This document shows positions 55,624 to 63,230 of a DNA stretch of 64,000 bases, piece after piece. Position numbers and translations under genes: made by a program. The notes below the pieces were generated by a model. The model worked only from the letters and a program-made list of their open reading frames with translations. It did no database searches and was not told where the DNA came from. The stretch covers positions 4,774,001 to 4,838,000 of the forward strand of contig NZ_AP025730.1 in assembly GCF_023734135.1 (NCBI RefSeq), given 5' to 3'. How positions within the stretch are numbered: position 1 is the first letter of the stretch; each line of letters starts with the position of its first letter. The DNA comes from Sphaerotilus microaerophilus (lineage in GTDB: Bacteria > Pseudomonadota > Gammaproteobacteria > Burkholderiales > Burkholderiaceae_C).

Positions 55624-56001
55624 ATGCAGACCGACCCCAGAAACGAGAAGGGCCGGGACGCCCACCACGGCGACCCGACCCACATGCAGACCGGCGCCGA
55701 TTGTGCATGCGCCGCCGCTGATATTCCAGCCCCCACGCGCCGCCTGACTCCCCGCCGCGCTCGGCTGCTGGCCGCGCTGCTGGACGGGCCGAAAACCCGC
55801 GAGCAACTCGACCGCGCCGCGGGCACCAGCAACTCGCCCGACGTGGTGATGATTCTGCGCCGCGATTTCGGCCTGGTGATCGACTGCGAGCACATCAAGG
55901 CGACCGACCGAGACGGCGAGCCCTGCCGGCCGGGCGTGTACTCGCTGCGAGAGAGTGACCGCGCCAAGGTGAACGCCTTGTTGAAGGGGGTTCACGCATG
56001 A
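55624..56001 (+). CDS. Element protein with probable winged-helix domain
   Basis: This protein has about 125 residues. The part from about residue 35 (RLTPRRARLLAALLDGPKTREQLDRAAGTSNSPD region) and VVMILRRDFGLVIDCEHI resembles a small winged helix seen in element-encoded regulators. The tail RPGVYSLRESDRAKVNALL may be a wing. The ATG at 55624 is preferred over a GTG at 55615 because GAGGTG lies 8 nt upstream. Function is unknown. Confidence 0.6.
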   Translation: MQTDPRNEKGRDAHHGDPTHMQTGADCACAAADIPAPTRRLTPRRARLLAALLDGPKTREQLDRAAGTSNSPDVVMILRRDFGLVIDCEHIKATDRDGEPCRPGVYSLRESDRAKVNALLKGVHA

Positions 56002-56447
56002 CCACGCTTGACCGCGCAAAACCGCGCGATACACTGGCCGCAGGTGCTCGTAACACCTTGATTGCAGCGGTCAGCCGCCCCGACAGTGCGGCTTTGTCAC
56101 GTCCGAATTCTGTGCAGGTTTCGGGCGGGATGAGCCTATCCGCAAGGACGGCTGCACGGCTGCAATCGTGTTACGAACATCCCGCCCACCCGGTGCCCGT
56201 CGTAAGGCGCGCGGGTGGTCTTCAAGTGCTCTTGCAGGAGCCCGAGACCATGACGACCCGCAAAGCCGGCAGTCACGCCGCCGCATGCGCCCCCCAGGCG
56301 CACCGCCTCCCCCACGCCTTCCGCACCCGCTTGGCGCGCATCCTGGCCCGCCGTGCCGTGGCCAGCGCCCTGCGCCGCGCTGAACTGCGCGCCCGAGCCT
56401 TCGAGCTGGTCGCCGCCGACCGCCTGAGCCGTGGAGGTGCAGCATGA
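55998..56447 (+). CDS. Element ORF overlapping a C4-like antisense RNA region (Ash/Icd-like layout)
   Basis: The open frame encodes 149 residues from an ATG that overlaps the previous stop. In-frame ATGs occur at 56130 and 56250; the latter has a CAGGAG upstream and yields a 65-residue basic helical protein (MTTRKAGSHAAACAP start). The text GGLQVLLQEPETMTTRKAGS recalls small phage ORFs annotated as Ash- or Icd-like proteins, which are downstream targets of C4/CI antisense RNA in P1 and P4; this is recalled similarity, not a search. The first third of the frame coincides with the structured RNA region described separately, so it may not be translated. Confidence 0.5.
   Translation: MTTLDRAKPRDTLAAGARNTLIAAVSRPDSAALSRPNSVQVSGGMSLSARTAARLQSCYEHPAHPVPVVRRAGGLQVLLQEPETMTTRKAGSHAAACAPQAHRLPHAFRTRLARILARRAVASALRRAELRARAFELVAADRLSRGGAA
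56030..56190 (+). ncRNA. Candidate C4/P4-CI-type antisense RNA and its target region
   Basis: Two separate complementarities occur in the order A-B-A'-B'. A (56049-56068, CGTAACACCTTGATTGCAGC) is complementary to A' (56159-56175) over 17 bp with a 3-nt bulge. B (56123-56132, GGGCGGGATG) is perfectly complementary to B' (56178-56187). A small hairpin (AGCCGC/GCGGCT, 56073-56093) lies inside. This matches the layout of phage P1 C4 RNA and P4 CI RNA, in which a processed upstream RNA pairs with the leader of the next gene. A' and B' precede the ATG at 56250 by about 60-90 nt. RNA existence is inferred. Confidence 0.6.
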
Positions 56448-56797
56448 ACGCAATCAACTACGGAGGGCTTGCCCGCGACCTGCTGCGCGACTACCTAGAC
56501 GACACGAGCTGGCTTGATGCTGGATCTGACGGGCTGGTCGGCACCGATGACGACCCCGGCGCGCTGGATCTGGCGCATGCCTGCCTGTGTGCCGACGACC
56601 TGCCCGGGGCCTTGCAGAAGCTGGACACCGCTGAAGCACTTTGCCGCGAGCCGGTGACGCTGCCCACCCGTGGCCGCAATCGACCCGAAGAGCACCCGCA
56701 GGCATTGCGCACGCGCGCGCGCCTTTTGGGCGTCGCGCAGACCGCCCGAGTTCTGGTCCTGGAAGCCCTCAACATGGCGAAGGGAGGTGCCGCATGA
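56444..56797 (+). CDS. Element protein of unknown function
   Basis: This 117-residue protein is acidic in its first half (LLRDYLDDTSWLDAGSDG, TDDDPGALDLAHACLC) and helical in its second. No family is recognised. It overlaps both neighbours by 4 bp (ATGA), so it belongs to the same translationally coupled operon. Confidence 0.6.
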   Translation: MNAINYGGLARDLLRDYLDDTSWLDAGSDGLVGTDDDPGALDLAHACLCADDLPGALQKLDTAEALCREPVTLPTRGRNRPEEHPQALRTRARLLGVAQTARVLVLEALNMAKGGAA

Positions 56798-57120
56798 TCC
56801 GAGTCACCTTCGACATTGACCCGGCAGGCTTGGCCAGCTTCACCGACAGCCACCTGGCCGCGCTCTGGCACATCGGGCAGGCGAACCCGGCAGCGCATGG
56901 CGACCGTGAGGCCGGCGAGCTGGCCGGGGCCGTTGGCTTCGAGATCATCCGCCGCTGGCTGAGCGACACCGCGCCTGAGCTGCACGCCCACCAGCCCGGT
57001 GACCACCACTGGAAGACGCTGCTGCAGCACGGACTGTGGAGCGGACCCGGTGGCGCCTGGATGCCTCACAGCGCCAGCACGCTGCAAGCCGCAAGCCCTA
57101 CCGAACACAAGGAGGCCTGA
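56794..57120 (+). CDS. Element protein of unknown function
   Basis: This 108-residue protein begins MIRVTFDIDPAGLASFTDSH and contains LAALWHIGQANPAAHGD. It is unrecognised. GGGAGGTG lies just before the ATG, which overlaps the preceding stop. The coding pattern and coupling support it as real. Confidence 0.6.
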   Translation: MIRVTFDIDPAGLASFTDSHLAALWHIGQANPAAHGDREAGELAGAVGFEIIRRWLSDTAPELHAHQPGDHHWKTLLQHGLWSGPGGAWMPHSASTLQAASPTEHKEA

Positions 57121-57122
57121 CC

Positions 57123-57506
57123 ATGGCCAACACCAAGAAGACCGGCACCGCGGGTGCTGGTGAAGCCGCTGCATTGCCGAATGCTGAGCCGGCACCCCAG
57201 TTCCAGGCCTTCCGCTGGATGAACCCCATCCGCCCCGGCGAGAGCCTGCCGTTGCATCCACTCCTCGCCGATGTGGAGACAACCCGCAACCTGATCGGCG
57301 GTGTGTCCGTCATCCTCGGGATGTTCGAACGCGAGGCGATAGACCGTGGCTTCCAGGAAGAAGACGGCAGCCCCGTCGCCCCCATGTTCAGCGAGCCCGA
57401 CCGGGCCGAACTGCTGCGCATGTGCATCGGTATCTGTGGCGTCCTGCAAGGCAGAGCAGATGAAACCATTGAATGGGCCAACAAGAAGCGGGGGGCGCAT
57501 CGATGA
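57123..57506 (+). CDS. Element protein of unknown function
   Basis: This 127-residue protein has a Lys/Thr/Ala-rich disordered start (MANTKKTGTAGAGEAAALP) and a helical core (DVETTRNLIGGVSVILGMFE; FSEPDRAELLRMCIGICGVLQ). No family is recognised. AGGAGG lies just upstream. Its end overlaps the primase-like gene by 4 bp. Confidence 0.6.
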   Translation: MANTKKTGTAGAGEAAALPNAEPAPQFQAFRWMNPIRPGESLPLHPLLADVETTRNLIGGVSVILGMFEREAIDRGFQEEDGSPVAPMFSEPDRAELLRMCIGICGVLQGRADETIEWANKKRGAHR

Positions 57507-58492
57507 ACGACCACCTTCACGCATTCCTGGCCGCGGTGCGCGCCGAACTGGGCGAGGCCCCCGACGCCGACCGGGTGCAGCCGGGCGAGTTCGTCCGCTT
57601 CTCGACCAACGGCAAGCGCAGCAACCGTGACGGCTGGCTGAAGTGGTTCGCCGACGGCTACGGCGGCTGCTACGGCTGCAAGCGCCAAGGCATCAGCACC
57701 ACCTGGCAGGCGGGCCGCCCCGGCTACCTGAGCCCGGCCGACCGGCTGCAGCGAGCCCACGAGCGCCACGCCGCCGAAGCCCGCCACGCTGAGCAGCAGC
57801 GCCAGCAGTGGGCCGAGAACGCCGAGCGCAACGTCCGGCTGTGGGACGCCTGCCAGCCGATCACCGCGCAGGACGTGGCGGGCAGCTACCTGCGCGCCCG
57901 GCTGCATGCGCTGCCCGAGCGGCTGCCGGCCTGCCTGCGCTTTCACCCCGCGCTGGACTACTGGCACGACGGCCAGAAGCTGGGCACCTTCCCCGCCCTG
58001 GTGGCGAGCCTCACCGGCCCGGCCAGCGATGTGCTGGCGCTGCATCGCACCTACCTGGACCCGAGCGGGCGCAAAGCGAGCCTGCCCGATGGCGCACCGG
58101 TCAAGAAGCTGACCCGCGCCGCGGGCCTGCTGCTGGGCGGCTCCATCCGGCTGAGCGAGCCCACCGCCGACGGACTGATCGGCGTGGCCGAAGGCATCGA
58201 AACCGCCCTGGCCGCGTCGCTGGCCGGTGGCCTGCCCGTGGTGGCCGCCTATTCGGCTGGCGCCCTGGCTGCGTGGCGCTGGCCGCTGCAAGCCCGTCAC
58301 ATCGCCATCTGTGGCGACAACGACCCGGCCGGCCTGGAAGCGGCGGAACGCCTGGCCGAACGCGCCTTGCTGGCCGGCCTGCGCGTGCATCGCGCCATCC
58401 CGTCGCAGCCTGGGCTGGACTGGTGCGACATCTGGGCCAGCCGCGACCGGTGCCCCGACCCGCTGACCACGGAGGGCAGTGCCTATGCATGA
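57503..58492 (+). CDS. Toprim-domain primase-like protein
   Basis: This 329-residue protein has an N-terminal zinc-finger-like primase region (WFADGYGGCYGCKRQG, residues about 43-58). A helical region follows, then a Toprim fold with the catalytic Glu in GVAEGIETALAAS (about 227-239) and the DxD-type motif ICGDNDPAGLEAAERLAERA (about 269-288). Such proteins prime replication of phages and P4-like elements. It is coupled to the helicase gene, so the pair probably replaces the single alpha protein of P4. Confidence 0.85.
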   Translation: MNDHLHAFLAAVRAELGEAPDADRVQPGEFVRFSTNGKRSNRDGWLKWFADGYGGCYGCKRQGISTTWQAGRPGYLSPADRLQRAHERHAAEARHAEQQRQQWAENAERNVRLWDACQPITAQDVAGSYLRARLHALPERLPACLRFHPALDYWHDGQKLGTFPALVASLTGPASDVLALHRTYLDPSGRKASLPDGAPVKKLTRAAGLLLGGSIRLSEPTADGLIGVAEGIETALAASLAGGLPVVAAYSAGALAAWRWPLQARHIAICGDNDPAGLEAAERLAERALLAGLRVHRAIPSQPGLDWCDIWASRDRCPDPLTTEGSAYA

Positions 58493-60353
58493 GAACGTCG
58501 TCACCGCCGACCTGAACGCCCTGGCCGGCATCCATGCTGGTGGTGCCTTCGCGGCGGTCCTGGATGCACCGCCAGACGCTGCCAACGCCATCGGCAAGAC
58601 CCGCGGCAAGCCGAGCACCCGACCACCCCAGGCCCGCCACGACGGCGGCTCCTTCGAGCTGATCGACCAACCCCAGGCCGGCGAATCGGCCGGGGTCTAC
58701 TTCACCGGCTTCGACCAGGACGGCAACGCGAAGGCCCCGCTGTGGATCTGCGCGCCGCTGCGCATCGTCGCCAAGACCCGCGGCGCCAAGTCGGCCGACT
58801 GGGGCCGGCTGCTGGATTGGCGCGACGCCGACGGCCACCCGCACCGCTGGGCGGTGCCCGCCGAACTGCTGGCCGGCGACGGCCTGGAAGTGCGCCGCGA
58901 GCTGATGCGCATGGGTCTGGAGGTGGCGCCATCGAAGCGAGCCCGCGACCTGCTGAGCACCTACCTTCAGGTGTGGCCGGTGGCCGAGCGTGCGCGCTGT
59001 GTGGAGCGGCTGGGCTGGATGGGCGCGGTGTTCGTGTTGCCCGATGAGGCCATCGGCGCCGAAGCCGAAGCCGTGGTGTTCCAGAGCGCCGCGGCGGTGG
59101 AACCCGCCTACGCCCAGGCCGGCACGGTGAGCCAGTGGCGCGATGGTGTGGCCGCGCTGGCGCAGGGCAACAGCCGCATGGTGTTCGCCATCGCCTGCGC
59201 CTTCGCCCCGGTGCTGGCCCAGCTGATCGGGGAGGACTCGGGCGGCTTCCACCTGCGGGGCAAGTCGTCATCTGGCAAGTCCACCGCGCTGGCGCTGGCT
59301 GCGTCGGTGTGGGGCAGCCCGGCGACCTTCCCGCGCCTGTGGCGCACTACCGCCAACGGCCTGGAAGGGCTGGCCGCGGTGCACAGCGACTGCCTGCTGA
59401 TCCTCGACGAGCTGAGCCAGTGCGACCCGCGGGAGGCCGGCGACGCGGCTTACCTGCTGGCCAACGGGCAGGGCAAGACCCGGGCAAGCCGGGCTGGCAT
59501 GGCGCGACAGCCGGCGCGCTGGCGGCTGCTGTTTCTGAGCGCGGGTGAAGAGTCCCTGAGCGCCATGATGAGCCGGGCCGGCAAGCGCTCCAACGCGGGG
59601 CAGGAGGTGCGCCTGGCCGACATCGAAGCCGATGCAGGGGCGGGGCTGGGCGCCTTCGAGACGCTGCACCAGCACCCCACCGGTGCGGCCCTGTCGCTGG
59701 CGCTGAAGGACGCGGCGGGCGCAGCGCATGGCGCCGTCGGCGTCGAGTGGCTGCGCCGCGTGGTGGCCGACCGAGTGATCTTGGCGGAACAGGCCGGCGA
59801 GCTGGTGCGCGAGTTCGTCGCCGCGCACACCCGAGCCGACGCCCCGGGGCAGGTGATCCGCGTGGCGCGCCGCTTCGGCCTGGTGGCGGCTGCTGGTGAG
59901 CTCGCCACCGGCTACGGCCTGACGGGCTGGCAGGGCGGCGAGGCCTTCGAGGCGGTGGGCAAGTGCTTCGCGTCCTGGCTGGATGGCTTCGGGGGATCGA
60001 GCGCAAGGGAAGACCGCGCCCTTCTCGACCAGGTGCGCGCCTTCTTCGAGTCGCACGGCGCCAGCCGCTTTGAGGACATCGCCGCCACGGCAGAGCAGCG
60101 CATTCCGAACCGGGCCGGCTTCTGGCGCGATGGGGAGGACGGCGGGCGGCAGTTCCTGGTGTTGCCCGAGGTGTTCAAGCGCGAGGTCTGCGCCGGGTTC
60201 GATGCGAAGGCCGCGGCAAAGATGTTGGTGGACGCTGGCGTGATCCTGCCGGGCAAGGACGGCAAGGCGAGCCGATCCACCCGCCTGCCGGGGATTCCTG
60301 CGGCCCGGGTCTACGTCTTCACCGGCCGGCTGTGGGAGGGCACCGAGGCATGA
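58485..60353 (+). CDS. DUF927-type replicative helicase/ATPase
   Basis: This 622-residue protein is of the DUF927 family, superfamily-3-like helicases found in phage-related elements. Walker A GKSSSGKST is at residues about 259-267 and Walker B CLLILDELSQ near 302-311. GAKSADWGRLLDWRD in the N-terminal part and SAGEESLS after the motor are family motifs. The ATG at 58485 has a GGAGG at good spacing and overlaps the Toprim gene. The iteron cluster begins 24 bp after its stop, as expected for an initiator/helicase beside its origin. Confidence 0.87.
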   Translation: MHENVVTADLNALAGIHAGGAFAAVLDAPPDAANAIGKTRGKPSTRPPQARHDGGSFELIDQPQAGESAGVYFTGFDQDGNAKAPLWICAPLRIVAKTRGAKSADWGRLLDWRDADGHPHRWAVPAELLAGDGLEVRRELMRMGLEVAPSKRARDLLSTYLQVWPVAERARCVERLGWMGAVFVLPDEAIGAEAEAVVFQSAAAVEPAYAQAGTVSQWRDGVAALAQGNSRMVFAIACAFAPVLAQLIGEDSGGFHLRGKSSSGKSTALALAASVWGSPATFPRLWRTTANGLEGLAAVHSDCLLILDELSQCDPREAGDAAYLLANGQGKTRASRAGMARQPARWRLLFLSAGEESLSAMMSRAGKRSNAGQEVRLADIEADAGAGLGAFETLHQHPTGAALSLALKDAAGAAHGAVGVEWLRRVVADRVILAEQAGELVREFVAAHTRADAPGQVIRVARRFGLVAAAGELATGYGLTGWQGGEAFEAVGKCFASWLDGFGGSSAREDRALLDQVRAFFESHGASRFEDIAATAEQRIPNRAGFWRDGEDGGRQFLVLPEVFKREVCAGFDAKAAAKMLVDAGVILPGKDGKASRSTRLPGIPAARVYVFTGRLWEGTEA

Positions 60354-60616
60354 AAACCGAGATCACGCACTCTGCCGGTGTTGCTGGTGTTGCGGGTGTT
60401 GCAGAGGCCCTTTCCCAGAGGGAGAACCGCCCGGCGAAGCCTGCAACACCGGATGCGACCCCAGGTGTTGCGGGTGTTGCAGCCCGCCAGAGCGCAACAC
60501 CTGCAACACCAGCCCCTTTGCCCGGTGTTGCAGCCATCCGGGGCCCGGTTTCCCTATGGGGGGGCCCTGTCGCAACACCTGCAACACCCGCAACACCGAA
60601 AGATTGGAGGGGCTGA
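60350..60616 (+). CDS. Low-complexity ORF encoded by the iteron repeats
   Basis: The frame encodes 88 residues, largely VAGVAGVA and ATPATP repeats produced by the 9-bp spacing of the iterons. It overlaps the helicase stop by 4 bp and ends 1 bp before the next start, so ribosomes may pass through it to keep coupling. A folded product is unlikely; it may exist only because the origin repeats are kept in frame. Confidence 0.4.
   Translation: MKTEITHSAGVAGVAGVAEALSQRENRPAKPATPDATPGVAGVAARQSATPATPAPLPGVAAIRGPVSLWGGPVATPATPATPKDWRG
60377..60597. repeat. Twelve 8-bp iterons GGTGTTGC in both orientations (candidate replication origin)
   Basis: GGTGTTGC occurs on the plus strand at 60377, 60386, 60395, 60464, 60473 and 60524. 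It occurs inverted (GCAACACC) at 60443, 60494, 60503, 60572, 60581 and 60590. Within clusters copies are exactly 9 bp apart. P4 alpha protein binds 8-bp iterons of the form GGTGAACA at its ori and crr, so this looks like an equivalent site for the Toprim/DUF927 pair. The repeats are seen directly; origin function is inferred. Confidence 0.75.
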
Positions 60617-60617
60617 G

Positions 60618-61016
60618 ATGAACGAGCTGAAAAGCCTTCCAAGCCCAGCGCCCGACGTGCCCGAAGACCTGGCCGAACTGCTGGCCCTGTGGTGGCGCTT
60701 CGAGCAGAACAACGAGGGGGCACGGCTGGGGTTCCCAACAACCTGCCCGAGCACCCGAGGCTATCGGTCCAAGGGATACCGCGGCGAGGAAGCCAGCGAG
60801 GGCGAGACGCTGGCGCTGCTGTCCCGGGCCATCGGCGACGCAGTGGAGCGCCTGCCGCGGGATGAGTACGCCGCGGCGGGCCTGCTGGCCCGACATGAGG
60901 CAACCGGGCATGCCGTGTGGGTCTCGCCCAGCCTGCCAGCTGATGGCGCCGAACGCGAAGCGCTGTTCGCCCGCACCGTCCGCACGCTGTCGAAGGCGTT
61001 GATTCTGGAGGGCTGA
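60618..61016 (+). CDS. Element protein of unknown function
   Basis: This 132-residue protein has LAELLALWWRFEQNNEGARLGFP and CPSTRGYRSKGYRGEEASEGETLALLSRAIGDAVERLP as its main blocks. It looks helical, somewhat like small phage regulators, but no family is recognised. GGAGGGG lies 7-10 nt before the start. Confidence 0.6.
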   Translation: MNELKSLPSPAPDVPEDLAELLALWWRFEQNNEGARLGFPTTCPSTRGYRSKGYRGEEASEGETLALLSRAIGDAVERLPRDEYAAAGLLARHEATGHAVWVSPSLPADGAEREALFARTVRTLSKALILEG

Positions 61017-61018
61017 GC

Positions 61019-61291
61019 ATGGCGACGAAACATCGCACGCCCCGCGCCCAGGCTGTGGAAGTGCTGGACCCTGCCCCCCAGCGCCAGCCGGTGGTGAGGA
61101 ACCACCCGATCAAGCTGGGGACGCCTGACGAAATGCGCCTTGAGATGGCCCGCGTGTACCGCGAGGCCCGGTCTGGCACGCTCGATACCCAGGAAGCCAG
61201 CCGGCTGGTGTACATCCTTGGCGAGCTGCGCAAGGCCTACGAGACCCAGGTCATTGACCAACGCTTGAAGGCACTGGAGAACCGCCCATGA
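61019..61291 (+). CDS. Element protein of unknown function
   Basis: This 90-residue basic protein starts with a disordered MATKHRTPRAQAVEVLDP and continues with a helical core (LGTPDEMRLEMARVYREARSGTLDTQEASRLVYILGEL region). Similar small helical proteins are common downstream of primase genes in integrative elements; the role is unknown. It overlaps the next ORF by 4 bp. Confidence 0.6.
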   Translation: MATKHRTPRAQAVEVLDPAPQRQPVVRNHPIKLGTPDEMRLEMARVYREARSGTLDTQEASRLVYILGELRKAYETQVIDQRLKALENRP

Positions 61292-61572
61292 GCACTTTGA
61301 TGAAGCGGCTGGAAGCCCTGGAAACCGTCTTGCGCGCGACAGAAACGCCGCTGGCGGATCCCTTCGTGGTCATGCTGGCCAAGTACCACGCCGAGCCCCA
61401 GCGCGCGAGCGTTGAGGGCGTGGCACTGCACCGACAGCCCGGCGAGGCACGAGCAGACTTCGAGGCCCGTGCCTGCGCCGAGGCCCGACGGCGGCACGCG
61501 GAGGCGAAGGCCGCCGCCACCGCTGGCGCCACGGTCCTGATGCCGATGGTGTTTCTGCACGAAGACGCTTGA
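61288..61572 (+). CDS. Element protein of unknown function
   Basis: This 94-residue protein starts with a helix (MSTLMKRLEALETVLRATE) and has an Ala/Arg-rich coiled-coil-like middle (ACAEARRRHAEAKAAATAG). It is the last gene of the coupled operon. Function is unknown. Confidence 0.55.
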   Translation: MSTLMKRLEALETVLRATETPLADPFVVMLAKYHAEPQRASVEGVALHRQPGEARADFEARACAEARRRHAEAKAAATAGATVLMPMVFLHEDA

Positions 61573-61725
61573 CCCGTCGGCGCTGGCTGCGTTTCGGTGA
61601 TCGCCGACAAGCGCCCCCGCAGCTGCAGTGAACGGCCCGAGTGCGTGGAAAAGGTTGCAGGGCCCCCACTTCTGGGGGATAGAGTCATTCCAGTTCGCGC
61701 AGGATCCTCAAGGCAAGGAGGTCCC
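61573..61725. other. Gap between the replication operon and the cargo genes
   Basis: This 153-bp gap separates the coupled operon from the lipoprotein gene. It contains a CCCCC/GGGGG hairpin at about 61663-61678. A loose promoter-like pair, TTGCAG at 61655 and TAGAGT at 61680 with a 19-bp spacer, suggests that the cargo has its own transcription start. Confidence 0.35.
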
Positions 61726-62451
61726 ATGAAGACCATCAATCTGGTGCTGCCCGTGCTCGCAGCCGCCATCGCGGGGTGCGCCACCGACCTGCGCACATCG
61801 GGCACCTTGAGCCCTGAAGACACCCGCATCGCCGGCCGTGTGGCCGAAGCGGTGCAGCGAAAGTGCATCCATTACCGGTATGCGGAGGGGGCAACACTGC
61901 AGAAGACGAGCGGAGACCTGAAGTTCAGCGCACCGCCGCAGATCCGGCGCCTGTTCACCTCCCTGACCGGCTGGGCGAAAGCGGAGTTCTTTGGCGATGG
62001 GGTGTGGTCGAACGTGTACTACCACGAGGCAAGCGACCGAATCGCCTGCGGCGACGCGCTGTGGCAGGCCAACACCTCGAATGCCGGTGTCGTCTTCACC
62101 GAGGTCAGGCCAGCAGGCGCCGCGCGGCCCGCCAGCGTCGCCATTGCCACAATCCGCCCGCTAGCGGTGCAGTGGGACGCCCAGGGCGGCCTGCTCTCGG
62201 GCACGGTTCGCTTGGTGGAACAGGGGCGCCGCGGAACGGTTCAGGTGGACCTGCCAGAAGGTCGCGGTAGCTGCACCGGGGCGCACGAGATGCAAGCGGA
62301 TGGCCGCGGCGTGTGGTCGGTCGCTTGCTCGAACGGAGCCACCGCGGCGGGCACGTTCCAGGCGCTGGGGGCCGGGAAGGGCTCGACCGGGTCGGGCGTG
62401 GACGCAGGCGGAGGGAGGGTTCAGTTCACCATCGGGCCGGCATCGCAATGA
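61726..62451 (+). CDS. Predicted lipoprotein of unknown function (element cargo)
   Basis: This 241-residue protein has a lipoprotein signal (NLVLPVLAAAIAGC) with the lipobox Cys at residue 18, so it should be anchored in a membrane facing the periplasm. The mature part has blocks such as KTSGDLKFSAPPQIRRLFTSL, YHEASDRIACGD and GAHEMQADGRGVWSVACSNGATAAG. The last resembles repeats of beta-sheet proteins that carry polar motifs, but no family is recognised. AAGGAGG precedes the start. It is outside the coupled operon, consistent with independently expressed cargo. Surface lipoproteins on prophage-like elements often alter phage adsorption; that role here is speculation. Confidence 0.75.
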   Translation: MKTINLVLPVLAAAIAGCATDLRTSGTLSPEDTRIAGRVAEAVQRKCIHYRYAEGATLQKTSGDLKFSAPPQIRRLFTSLTGWAKAEFFGDGVWSNVYYHEASDRIACGDALWQANTSNAGVVFTEVRPAGAARPASVAIATIRPLAVQWDAQGGLLSGTVRLVEQGRRGTVQVDLPEGRGSCTGAHEMQADGRGVWSVACSNGATAAGTFQALGAGKGSTGSGVDAGGGRVQFTIGPASQ

Positions 62452-62515
62452 TCGAGCGTCCGCAGGTTTCATAAGTTGCCTGATGATTTCGGATGCTCAC
62501 TCACGGGAGTAGTGC

Positions 62516-63085
62516 ATGGCTCGCTTCAGCAAAGACTGCACGGAGGACCTGCTGGCGCTCGACGTGCGCCAGCTACAGCGCGACGGGATGCTGACGCCCG
62601 GCTACACCGGGGCGCTGAACTGGTCCCGCCGGGGGCAGACCGTGGCGACGGTCAACCTGACGGCGGGTGCCGACCGCGTGACCCTGGGCTACCGGATGAG
62701 CGAGCGTGGCGGCGAGTGGCGGCCGATGAGCTTCCCCGTGCAACTCGACCGGACGGCGTGCAACTTCGGCGGGGGGCGCGCGTGGTGGCTGTGCCCGTGC
62801 TGCGGTAGGCGCGTGGCCGTGCTGTACATCGGCGGATCTGGCCCCGCGTGCCGGCACTGCTACCGCCTGGCCTACCGGTGCCAGCGCGAGACCCACAGCG
62901 ACCGCGCAGGCCGGCGGGCCGACACACTGCGCGCCCGGCTGGGATGGCATCCCGGAATCCTGAACGGCAGCGGCACCAAGCCGAAGGGCATGCACTGGCG
63001 CACGTACTGGCGTCTGCGGCTCGAACACGATGCCCACGCGCAGCGGTGCATGGCTGGGATCGCGGAGAAGTTCGGGATCGTCTGA
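62516..63085 (+). CDS. Zinc-ribbon protein (element cargo)
   Basis: This 189-residue protein has a four-Cys zinc ribbon, CPCCGRRVAVLYIGGSGPACRHCY (Cys at about 93, 95/96, 113 and 116). A conserved-looking WSRRGQTVATVNL and a basic C-terminus (RAGRRADTLRARLG, MHWRTYWRLRLEHD) accompany it. Similar proteins occur near the ends of genomic islands, but no function is established. It is the last gene before attR. Confidence 0.7.
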   Translation: MARFSKDCTEDLLALDVRQLQRDGMLTPGYTGALNWSRRGQTVATVNLTAGADRVTLGYRMSERGGEWRPMSFPVQLDRTACNFGGGRAWWLCPCCGRRVAVLYIGGSGPACRHCYRLAYRCQRETHSDRAGRRADTLRARLGWHPGILNGSGTKPKGMHWRTYWRLRLEHDAHAQRCMAGIAEKFGIV

Positions 63086-63152
63086 GGCTGCGCCGCCCAG
63101 CGCCACGAGTAGGGCCGGCGAGCCTCGAAAGCGGGGGTACCGAAGGCAGACC

Positions 63153-63173
63153 GGGGGAACAAATGGGGGAACA
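63153..63173. repeat. GGGGGAACA pair at the right end
   Basis: Copies at 63153-63161 and 63165-63173 have the same 12-bp spacing as the left-end pair at 53356 and 53368. A further copy outside attR is at 63348-63356. Confidence 0.6.
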
Positions 63174-63230
63174 AACCGAAATCCACACGGCACGGACCAA
63201 GCATCCATGCGGGTTGCAGGTCGAAGTGTG

